NCBI GenBank assembly: GCA_910587075.1
Contig: CAJUKE010000039.1
Span: 1-12,569, forward strand
Reading direction: 5' to 3'
Origin: an uncultured Muribaculaceae bacterium
Lineage (GTDB): Bacteria > Bacteroidota > Bacteroidia > Bacteroidales > Muribaculaceae
Length of the DNA: 12,569 nt
The notes under the pieces were generated by a model that ran no database searches, was not told where the DNA came from, and was given only the letters and a program-made list of their open reading frames with translations. Every line of letters begins with the position of its first letter. Position 1 is the first letter of the stretch. The translations under genes and the position numbers were made by a program. This document shows positions 7,595 to 12,569 of the stretch, piece after piece.

Positions 7595-8563
7595 TCAGAA
7601 CTTCAGTCCGGCGTCGCCGACCAGGCGTTTGTCCTCGGCCACGGTCGAGCCGATGGTGGTCAGCAGGTCGCCCACGATGCCGCCGTTCATACCGATTCTT
7701 ATGGCTTCGAGCTGGTATTCGCGGGGGAGCGAGGAGCGCCCTCCGGCGAAACGGAGCGCGGTACGGGGGTGAATGAAGCGGAAGAACGCCACCGTGTCGA
7801 GCACCTCCTCGGGCCGCAGGGGAGGTCGGTTTTCAAGCGGCGTGCCGGGTATCGGGCAGAGGATGTTGATGGGGATAGATGCTGGTTCCACCTCCCTTAG
7901 CGCCAGGGCGAGCTCAACACGCTGCCGGGGGGATTCCCCCATGCCGATGATTCCGCCGCTGCACACTTCCATACCGATCTCCTTGGCGATGCGAATCGTG
8001 TTGAGTTTCTCCTCAAGGGTGTGGGTGGTGCAGAGGGTGGGGAAGAACGACGGAGCCGCTTCCAGATTGCAATGGTAGCGGCTTACCCCCGCCGCGAAAA
8101 GTTTCTCCAACTCCTCCCTGCCGAGAAGCCCCATGGAGGCGCAGAGCTTTATGCCCCCCTCTTCGGCGAGTTCCTTGAAGTAGGCGCAGGCACGGTCGAG
8201 GTCGGCGCCCCGCATGGCTCTGCCGCTGGTCACCATCGAGAAGCGGCGTATGCCCTGGTCGCGGTTATAGCGCGCGGCGTGGAGGCACTCCTCGCGGCTG
8301 ATGAGCGGGTACACGTCGGCCTTTGTCTTGTAATGGGCCGACTGTGCGCACCATTTGCAGTTTTCCGAGCATTTGCCTGAGCGGGCGTTTATAATGGAGC
8401 AAGAGTCGAAAACCGGGCCGCAGAGCGCCGCGGTGATTTCCGCAGCCGCGTCCCAGAGCTCGCGGCGCTGGCCGTCGGCAACCTCCGCGAGGCCCAGCGC
8501 CTCGGAGTCGGTGAGAACGCCGCCCGCGAGTATTTTTTCTTTAAGTGATGAAATGTCAATCAT
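7595..8563 (-). CDS. bioB: Biotin synthase BioB (variant auxiliary-cluster ligands)
   Basis: A 322-residue radical-SAM enzyme that inserts sulfur into dethiobiotin, the last step of biotin synthesis. The [4Fe-4S]/SAM motif is CSENCKWC with C65, C69 and C72. C141 (KLCASMG), C201 (VCSGGIIGMGE) and R271 (RFAGGR) match E. coli C128, C188 and R260. However, the residue equivalent to E. coli C97 (RFCMG) is serine, S109 in RFSMVTSGR. An extra cysteine, C55, sits before the radical-SAM loop, and C236 lies in INILCPIPGTP. This resembles anaerobe-type BioB, in which the sulfur-donating auxiliary cluster is ligated differently. The start at 8563 gives MIDISSLKEK; reading upstream in frame meets a TGA within 18 nt, so no longer form exists. 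The start codon lies inside the first unit of a 23-bp repeat array. No other bio genes are in the window. Probably first gene of a transcript with the GH95 gene. Confidence 0.95.
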   Translation of the reverse strand: MIDISSLKEKILAGGVLTDSEALGLAEVADGQRRELWDAAAEITAALCGPVFDSCSIINARSGKCSENCKWCAQSAHYKTKADVYPLISREECLHAARYNRDQGIRRFSMVTSGRAMRGADLDRACAYFKELAEEGGIKLCASMGLLGREELEKLFAAGVSRYHCNLEAAPSFFPTLCTTHTLEEKLNTIRIAKEIGMEVCSGGIIGMGESPRQRVELALALREVEPASIPINILCPIPGTPLENRPPLRPEEVLDTVAFFRFIHPRTALRFAGGRSSLPREYQLEAIRIGMNGGIVGDLLTTIGSTVAEDKRLVGDAGLKF

Positions 8564-8655
8564 TGCGTAAATGAAATGTCAGCCATTACGTTGATTAAAA
8601 ATCTATCCTTGCGTGGATGAAATGTCAACCATTGTGGGGATGAGGTGTCACCCAT
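8560..8655 (-). other. Possible upstream ORF(s) in the repeat array, stop overlapping bioB start
   Basis: The ATG in repeat unit 5 (8655-8653) opens a 31-codon frame that ends in TGA at 8562-8560, overlapping the bioB ATG as ATGA. The in-frame ATG of unit 2 (8586-8584) gives an eight-residue version, MADISFTQ, with the same stop. This arrangement could couple translation of bioB to an upstream peptide. The peptide resembles no protein I know and may be only a by-product of the repeats. Confidence 0.25.
8598..8629 (-). promoter_or_regulatory. Candidate bioB promoter inside the repeats
   Basis: On the minus strand GTTG (8629-8626, unit 4), 20 bases, then TAGATTTT (8605-8598, the diverged unit 3) approximates TTTG-N20-TAnnTTTG with one mismatch in each element. 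A start near 8592 would leave a leader of about 28 nt to the bioB ATG. This is the best match seen in the array. Confidence 0.4.
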
Positions 8656-8744
8656 TGCGGGGATGAGGTGTCAACCATTGCGTGGATGAAGTTTCAAGCC
8701 TTGTCAGGATGAAATATCAACCATTACGGGGCAATGTCATAAAC

Positions 8745-8775
8745 AAAAAAATCCATCAGAAAGTATCTGATGGAT
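8745..8775 (-). terminator. Rho-independent terminator of tRNA-Arg
   Basis: A perfect 10-bp inverted repeat ATCCATCAGA (8751-8760) / TCTGATGGAT (8766-8775) has a 5-nt loop. On the minus strand it is followed by TTTTTTGTTT. It begins 7 bp after the tRNA 3' end and should insulate bioB from tRNA transcription. Confidence 0.85.
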
Positions 8776-8782
8776 TCTTAAG

Positions 8783-8856
8783 TGATTCGCACAGGATTCA
8801 AACCTGTAACCTTCTGATCCGTAGTCAGATGCTCTATTCAGTTGAGCTAGCGAACC
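8783..8856 (-). tRNA. tRNA-Arg(ACG)
   Basis: A complete 74-nt cloverleaf on the minus strand: acceptor GGTTCGC / GCGAATC with one G-T pair, D arm GCTC/GAGC, anticodon arm TCTGA-CTACGGA-TCAGA with anticodon ACG, and T arm ACAGG-TTTGAAT-CCTGT, then discriminator A. CCA is not encoded. A34 would be deaminated to inosine by TadA, as for bacterial Arg-ACG tRNAs. It has its own promoter and terminator. Confidence 0.97.
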
Positions 8857-8883
8857 AATCTTGTTCCTTTCGTTTTGCGAGTG

Positions 8884-8914
8884 CAAAGTTACGACACTTT
8901 TTCGAAACCGCAAA
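8884..8914 (-). promoter_or_regulatory. Promoter of tRNA-Arg
   Basis: On the minus strand TTTG (8914-8911), 19 bases, TAACTTTG (8891-8884) matches the Bacteroidetes promoter pattern exactly. The region upstream on that strand is A-rich. Confidence 0.75.
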
Positions 8915-9207
8915 ATTTTTTCACCACTTTTTTCACATCCTTTTTTCTCGCCCTTTTTCTAAAACCCGCTCCCTTTTTCTTGAAATCCCAACCGCTCCGA
9001 ATAACGAAGTTTCCCAAGCCGCTCTCCCTCCGATGCTTAGTCTGACAATACGCAACCGCTTCCTCGCTATCATCAGAGTGGACATCTCACCAAGATATTG
9101 TCAACACCAAAATTCTCACAATTGGGTTGTTTGTCGTTGCTGAGAAATGTTATCACGAGTTTTTCTTAAATGTATAAATATATTTTTATACTCCCCATTG
9201 TTATTAA
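8915..9207. other. Non-coding gap; pyrimidine-rich tract then AT-rich sequence
   Basis: From about 8915 to 8990 the plus strand is almost all C and T, with several C-rich/TTTTT blocks spaced irregularly; on the minus strand this is an A-rich run upstream of the tRNA-Arg promoter. From about 9145 the sequence turns strongly AT-rich, marking the edge of the region with foreign-looking composition. An open frame crosses the tRNA (8682-9143, plus), but I see no protein-like signal in it. No other gene, RNA or mobile-element end is recognised. Confidence 0.5.
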
Positions 9208-9351
9208 AGGTATTGTTTTATATGTGAGGGTAAAAGAGCCGATGTCTATAAACTGAATATCTCCGTTTTAAAGAGAGCCTATGAAGAGGTTATTGCTTTT
9301 GAGCAAGTAAGGGTAAAGCCAAGAATTAATTTTATCATCAGCGAAAGATAA
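9208..9351 (+). pseudogene. Possible 3' fragment of a gene
   Basis: A frame open from a TAA at 9205 to a TAA at 9349 encodes about 47 residues with protein-like composition, including VYKLNISVLKRAYEEVIAFE. It has no ATG in frame. It could be the remnant C-terminus of a gene lost when the AT-rich region arrived or decayed, or a chance open frame in AT-rich DNA. I do not recognise the family. Confidence 0.2.
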
Positions 9352-9375
9352 GCCTGTACGAGCTCAGTTGCTTTC

Positions 9376-9483
9376 CTACGCTGCTTCCCATTTATCCACG
9401 GCTTCCTGATCGTCGATTAGCCCCTCAATAGCATAAAGGTCATAGTCTTACGCCAATAGTTGTGTGGGAAGATTGCCTCCCAT
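9376..9483 (-). pseudogene. Remnant or interrupted small ORF at the end of the defence-like operon
   Basis: The TAA of the upstream kinase-like gene is followed immediately by ATG (9483-9481). The frame reads MGGNLPTQLLA, a TAA at 9450-9448, and then continues in the same frame for 23 residues rich in acidic and amphipathic residues, including DYDLYAIEGLIDDQEAVDK, to a TAG at 9378-9376. The tight junction and the protein-like continuation suggest a third co-transcribed gene that is interrupted, or the tail of a deleted one. It could alternatively be an 11-residue ORF of no meaning. I do not recognise the family. Confidence 0.35.
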
Positions 9484-10524
9484 TTAATTGTTTATAGGAA
9501 GCGTAATTGTAATTGAATTAAAGGCATATTCGATATTGTCTATAATTCTTTCTGTGACTTTGCCTGGGTCAAATATCAGATTTCCATTATTTAGCTGCAA
9601 TAGTTTTTTAGCTCGATACATACCGATGCCATGACCTGATTTACCGGCTTTAACAGCCAAGGAGCCTGAAAAACCCTCTTCAAAGATCCTTTCTTTATCA
9701 TTGACATTCAATTTATAACTCTGCATAAGGAATACGATTGAAAAAGTGCTATTCTTAGAGTTGAACTTAATTTCAATATTAGAGTTAGGTAGAACGTATT
9801 TTGATGCGTTTTCAACGATATGATATAAAGCAACTCTAAAAGATTCGAAGTCAATACTTACTCGTTTGTAACATTCTTCGACATCGATATAAACGCCAAT
9901 TTCGTGGAAGTCACTAAAGAATTCGTGAAGAACAAGCATTACCACATCCCGAATGTTATATTCACGAAATTGAAGCTGTGGATTGTCCTTTAGAAGCTTG
10001 TCATATACTGATAACTCTGCCTTCAAACCACTATTTAATTTTGCGATTCGTAAGAAAGCTATTGCAGCATTTTTCGGCTGTCTTTTGATTAAATCTACAA
10101 CCGTATTTACTGTTTTCCCCAATTTTTTAGTAAACAGTTCCTGAGGGACAAAGGTATAGAGCTCTTGTAGCAAATGAGCATTAATGTTTTTTATATTGTG
10201 AAGAACGCGATTTACGCGAGCGTTGCTTTGCTCTTTAATTTCAGAAAGCAATTCTAATCTTGCATTTCTTAAAGTGGGAATTGCATATAGCAATTCAGCT
10301 ACCAATAATTTAAAGTTCTTTGTGGTAATATTCTCATTAGCGCAAATATAAACTTCTCCTTCATTCCCATTTTGATATGCGAGTCTTTTTGATTCAAATG
10401 AAATCGGGCATATTGAATGCGCAAAACCATTATGGACAGATTTTGCTATGCAATTCTGACAGGTGGTAGTTGGCATAGAGTTACATAAAACGACTCCAGA
10501 TTTATCGATAATGAGCTTATGCAT
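9484..10524 (-). CDS. Soluble histidine-kinase-like protein with degenerate ATP site and Cys-rich N-terminus
   Basis: A 346-residue protein with no membrane segment or signal peptide. Residues 1-65 carry five cysteines (C14, C22, C25, C39, C61), including CQNC; these could bind metal or act as a redox switch (inference). Residues about 85-180 look like a helical dimerisation/phosphoacceptor domain with LHNIKNI, where H109 aligns with the H-box pattern H-[EDN]-[IL]-[KR]-[NT]. Residues about 190-346 are a GHKL/HATPase_c domain: N-box HIVENASKYV (N239), F-box-like RIFEEGFSG (279-287) and G2-box GKSGHGIGMYRAKKL (294-308). The G1 box is lost: LMQSYKLNVND stands where DxGxGI is expected, so the adenine-contacting Asp is missing and catalysis is doubtful. 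Its start overlaps the stop of the receiver gene by 8 nt (ATGCATAA), which indicates translational coupling. With that partner it forms an atypical two-component pair inside a restriction-modification operon. AT-rich, unlike the left half of the window. Confidence 0.8.
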   Translation of the reverse strand: MHKLIIDKSGVVLCNSMPTTTCQNCIAKSVHNGFAHSICPISFESKRLAYQNGNEGEVYICANENITTKNFKLLVAELLYAIPTLRNARLELLSEIKEQSNARVNRVLHNIKNINAHLLQELYTFVPQELFTKKLGKTVNTVVDLIKRQPKNAAIAFLRIAKLNSGLKAELSVYDKLLKDNPQLQFREYNIRDVVMLVLHEFFSDFHEIGVYIDVEECYKRVSIDFESFRVALYHIVENASKYVLPNSNIEIKFNSKNSTFSIVFLMQSYKLNVNDKERIFEEGFSGSLAVKAGKSGHGIGMYRAKKLLQLNNGNLIFDPGKVTERIIDNIEYAFNSITITLPINN

Positions 10525-11119
10525 TTAGTTCGCCAATAAATCCATCAATAATGTTTATAAACTCAATTGGCTCTGCGTTCTTCTTAATAACGTCATCTAC
10601 TTTTCGTAAATCTCGGTCGAATCTATCTCCATTTGGTTCCCCAGAATAGATGACAACTTTTTTACTTGGATATTTCGATTTTATGGCAGAAGCAAGCCCT
10701 ATGCCTTGATTCTTGAATTGTAGAGCAATGCCAACTCCATTAATGTCAACAAAAACGATATGGGCGCGACGCAGGTCCGCATCGTCAAGATCTTTAATGT
10801 CTTTGACTAATTTAGTATTCTTCCAACCGCCGTTTCTTAAAATATTTACAACTCCGAATTTTTCATCGTCAATAAATAATATAAAGATGTGATCTTTATC
10901 CAAACTATGGCAAGACGCATTCTCGGTTGTGGCATCAATGCCATTAGACACAATACTGATATTGGTTGTCTGAGTTACCGGCGGGTTTACGGATTGTGTT
11001 ATTTCGGGTTTGGAATCCGAAGTGAAAAATTGTTTGAGAAGTTTAAATGTCATAGCAATTATTGATATACCAATGCCGCTAAACACCCATGTGCGATTAA
11101 CTGAAAGCCATTCAATCAT
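10517..11119 (-). CDS. Membrane-anchored receiver-domain protein
   Basis: A 200-residue protein with one N-terminal membrane segment (about 10-30, WVFSGIGISIIAMTFKLL) and no cleavage site. A polar linker of about 45 residues follows, then a response-regulator receiver-like domain from about 77 to 198. Receiver hallmarks are the acidic pair D84/D85 in ILFIDDEKF, the candidate phosphoacceptor D125 in IVFVDINGVG, the switch residue S159 in VVIYSG, and K180 in DDVIKKNA. The usual Pro after the Lys is absent. There is no DNA-binding or enzymatic output domain, so it cannot act as an ordinary transcriptional response regulator. From memory, similar Trp-containing FSGIG anchors recur in bacterial signalling and conflict proteins. 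It lies 19 nt after the restriction endonuclease and overlaps the kinase-like gene by 8 nt. The likely role is a membrane-tethered signalling or effector partner of that protein; the function is unknown. Confidence 0.8.
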   Translation of the reverse strand: MIEWLSVNRTWVFSGIGISIIAMTFKLLKQFFTSDSKPEITQSVNPPVTQTTNISIVSNGIDATTENASCHSLDKDHIFILFIDDEKFGVVNILRNGGWKNTKLVKDIKDLDDADLRRAHIVFVDINGVGIALQFKNQGIGLASAIKSKYPSKKVVIYSGEPNGDRFDRDLRKVDDVIKKNAEPIEFINIIDGFIGELNA

Positions 11120-11138
11120 AGAAGAGAGATTTAATAAA

Positions 11139-12293
11139 TTATCGACTCAGTGAGAAACGAAGTTGCAAACCGAGTTTAATGAAGTAGTGCTCTCCTTCCT
11201 TGTAGATTACCATGTCTTTATGTCGACTGTGCGAGGGGCTTTCCATAACAATCTTGGTTACGAGGAAATCTTTGAACTCATCTGCGATGGTAGAGTGGAA
11301 CGCGACTACATCACCATTATTCTTGACCACTATATAGCCACCATTCACGTCTTGGCGACCGTTCCAAGGGGAGCCGAGTCGCATACCTGTAAACGTGCAT
11401 AGAAGGAAATGAGCAACTTTACCGCGATATGTATCTTTCAAATCATCGAACCCGTAGTCGGCAACATCGTTGTTCGCAAGGTATTCGATGCAGTTCTCGA
11501 CTGTGGTCGGACTGGAAAGATTCTCGAAGTAGAACTTTTTGAGCATACCGGCTACAATCTCCGGCATTTCTTTGCCACCGCACTTAATAAGATTGGTCTT
11601 GGCAAGACTTTTGGCGGTATCGACAAAACGGAGGTCGCATCCAATCTTATGCAGGAATTGCATACGGTCGAAGGTTGCGATATCATAGCAGATTTCACCT
11701 TTGCGCTTGGTCTTTTTGAAAAGATTATTGAAGCAATACATCTTTTCATCATCCATTGTCCCAGTTACTTCATAAACGAAGTTTGTATTATCGCCACTTG
11801 CATTTAATAGCGTTGAAGACGCACGTAAATCGGATTTGCAAGAAAAACCCAGAATGCGATTTACGCTGCTGCGATCTTTGGTTTCTACAACTATATCAAC
11901 TGTGCCACCACAAAACTTGCTGACTATATGTGCTGGTGACTTAGGATTGAAGATGTGAATGGAGTTGAGAAATTTTTCAACGACATCAGATGAGAATGTT
12001 GTCTGCGTATTCTCCTCCAATAATTTCCAAAGTATATTCTTATACTTGACAAATTCGCTCACTGGAACAGAGCCGACAGGCTCGTGGTTGAGCAAAATAG
12101 TGACTGTGTCGCCAGTCATGTATTTGTATTCTTCATCCTTAACCTCCTCACGAATTACGCTGATTACATCGAGGTAGACATCTTCAATAGGATTAAAGTC
12201 TGCATCGGCGGTATATAACTTGCGGTCGGCAATAACTTTGAAAAAGATATAAACCTCAGCCCATTCACCTTGATTGTATGATAAAGTTGCCAT
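11139..12293 (-). CDS. HpaII-family type II restriction endonuclease
   Basis: A 384-residue endonuclease using the ATG at 12293, which gives MATLSYNQGEWAEVYIFFK, the family-typical N-terminus with the GEW-x-E-x-Y motif. The open frame continues to an ATG at 12473, but that extension would overlap the methyltransferase by 179 nt and has no family resemblance, so it is rejected. The methyltransferase stop (TAA) and this ATG are 1 nt apart. Conserved blocks are FCGGTVDIVVETKDRS (127-142) and ILGFSCKSDLRASSTLLNAS (147-166), the latter close to the family pattern GFS-x-KS...TLLNAS-x-x-TNF. D133 and K153 are candidates for a catalytic D...xxK site (inference). HpaII cuts C^CGG; the specificity of this homologue is presumed from family, not proven. 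Length is somewhat above HpaII (about 358). Host protection would come from the adjacent methyltransferase. Confidence 0.88.
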   Translation of the reverse strand: MATLSYNQGEWAEVYIFFKVIADRKLYTADADFNPIEDVYLDVISVIREEVKDEEYKYMTGDTVTILLNHEPVGSVPVSEFVKYKNILWKLLEENTQTTFSSDVVEKFLNSIHIFNPKSPAHIVSKFCGGTVDIVVETKDRSSVNRILGFSCKSDLRASSTLLNASGDNTNFVYEVTGTMDDEKMYCFNNLFKKTKRKGEICYDIATFDRMQFLHKIGCDLRFVDTAKSLAKTNLIKCGGKEMPEIVAGMLKKFYFENLSSPTTVENCIEYLANNDVADYGFDDLKDTYRGKVAHFLLCTFTGMRLGSPWNGRQDVNGGYIVVKNNGDVVAFHSTIADEFKDFLVTKIVMESPSHSRHKDMVIYKEGEHYFIKLGLQLRFSLSR

Positions 12294-12294
12294 A

Positions 12295-12569
12295 TTATAG
12301 AGAGAGAATTTTTTTGTCTGATAATATTTTGAGAAGCTGGTGTGCAGTCGCTTGAATAGCGGGAACGGCAACCGAGTTGCCGAATTGCTTGTATGCGGAT
12401 GCGTCAGCAACTGGAATTTGGAAAACAGGCGATCCGTCGCCATTATCATAAACGGGATAGCCTTGCAATGCACCCCATTCCCGCGGTGTCATACGACGCC
12501 AGCCATCTTTGTTGTATTCACCTTTGATGCGAGTAGTCGGTGTGAGGTCTGTCTGGCGAGTATCAATAA
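12295..12569 (-). CDS. DNA (cytosine-5) methyltransferase, C-terminal part only
   Basis: The frame is open from the right edge of the window to a TAA at 12297-12295, giving about 90 residues of C-terminus; the rest lies outside. It shows C5-methyltransferase motif IX, RRMTPREWGALQGYP, and motif X, ASAYKQFGNSVAVPAIQ, in the correct order, followed by a short tail. An internal ATG at 12492 is not the start, because the frame is open and conserved upstream (GEYNKDGWRR before MTPRE). It is the protective half of the restriction-modification pair and probably methylates the same CCGG-type site as its partner, but the catalytic PC motif and target-recognition domain are not in view. Confidence 0.93.
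   Translation of the reverse strand, partial: IDTRQTDLTPTTRIKGEYNKDGWRRMTPREWGALQGYPVYDNGDGSPVFQIPVADASAYKQFGNSVAVPAIQATAHQLLKILSDKKILSL

Larger units (their letters stand above)
8548..8740. repeat. Array of eight 23-bp tandem repeats over the bioB start and upstream region
   Basis: Eight head-to-tail units of exactly 23 bp start at 8548, 8571, 8594, 8617, 8640, 8663, 8686 and 8709, with a partial ninth at 8732-8740. The plus-strand consensus begins ATGAAATGTCAACCATTG and ends CGTGG. Unit 3 (8594-8616) is the most diverged and AT-rich; unit 7 is moderately diverged. On the minus strand most units contain ATGGTTGACATTTCAT, nearly identical to the first codons of bioB (ATG ATT GAC ATT TCA), and the unit-1 ATG is the bioB start codon itself. 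There are no spacers. The array occupies the whole space between bioB and the terminator of tRNA-Arg, so the bioB promoter must lie within it unless transcription reads through. Confidence 0.93.

Noticed and set aside
8548..8740. CRISPR array
   Set aside because: Repeats are 23 bp directly adjacent with no spacers, are imperfect, and extend into the bioB coding start; no cas gene is present.
8783..8856. tRNA-Arg as attachment site of the island
   Set aside because: The island is on the 5' side of the tRNA, no copy of the tRNA 3' end is seen in the window, and no integrase is visible.
8682..9143. 153-codon plus-strand ORF
   Set aside because: It runs through the repeat array, antisense to the tRNA terminator, tRNA-Arg and its promoter; the translated product is low-complexity and not protein-like.
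10517..11119. Restriction-modification controller (C) protein
   Set aside because: The gene encodes a membrane helix plus receiver-like domain, not a small helix-turn-helix protein; no C-box-like repeat was seen upstream.
12294..12473. Extended N-terminus of the restriction endonuclease
   Set aside because: It overlaps the conserved methyltransferase motifs IX and X in another frame and lacks family similarity.
12295..12492. Complete 65-residue protein starting at 12492
   Set aside because: The frame is open to the window edge and the upstream residues fit a C5 methyltransferase, so this is an internal Met of a truncated gene.

Overview
The window looks like a chromosomal segment from a Bacteroidales bacterium, plausibly a GC-rich gut lineage such as Muribaculaceae; the family is an inference. 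Several intergenic regions carry the Bacteroidetes promoter pattern TTTG-N19/20-TAnnTTTG: before both tRNAs, before the flavoenzyme at 2641, and in weaker form elsewhere. The gene families (long GH95 fucosidase, anaerobe-type BioB, OxyR beside a CoA-disulfide-reductase fusion) fit that phylum.

Layout. A 3'-truncated tRNA-Lys(TTT) lies at the left edge (minus strand). Next are a Bcr/CflA-type MFS exporter (plus), a convergent OxyR regulator (minus), and, divergent from OxyR, a large CoA-disulfide/persulfide reductase-rhodanese-TusA-DsrE fusion (plus). The 92-bp OxyR/flavoenzyme gap holds an ATAG-N7-CTAT OxyR-type operator, a textbook promoter for the flavoenzyme and a -7 element for oxyR. An inferred OxyR-controlled thiol/sulfur redox unit follows from this. 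Then come a secreted GH95 alpha-L-fucosidase and bioB, both minus and probably one transcript with bioB first. An array of eight 23-bp tandem repeats covers the bioB start codon and its whole upstream region. It ends near the hairpin terminator of a tRNA-Arg(ACG) gene that has its own promoter.

Right of the tRNA-Arg the composition shifts visibly to AT-rich. After about 500 bp of mostly non-coding sequence with gene remnants there is a compact minus-strand operon. Read in transcription order it holds the 3' end of a C5-cytosine DNA methyltransferase, an HpaII-family restriction endonuclease (1 nt later), a membrane-anchored receiver-domain protein (19 nt later), a soluble histidine-kinase-like ATPase (8-nt overlap), and a short remnant ORF starting directly after the kinase stop codon.

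The most novel element is this last operon: a type II restriction-modification pair fused transcriptionally to a two-component-like pair with no DNA-binding output. The receiver protein is tethered to the membrane and the kinase-like protein has a degenerate G1 box and a Cys-rich N-terminus. The second most unusual element is the 23-bp repeat array, whose units copy the translation start region of bioB.
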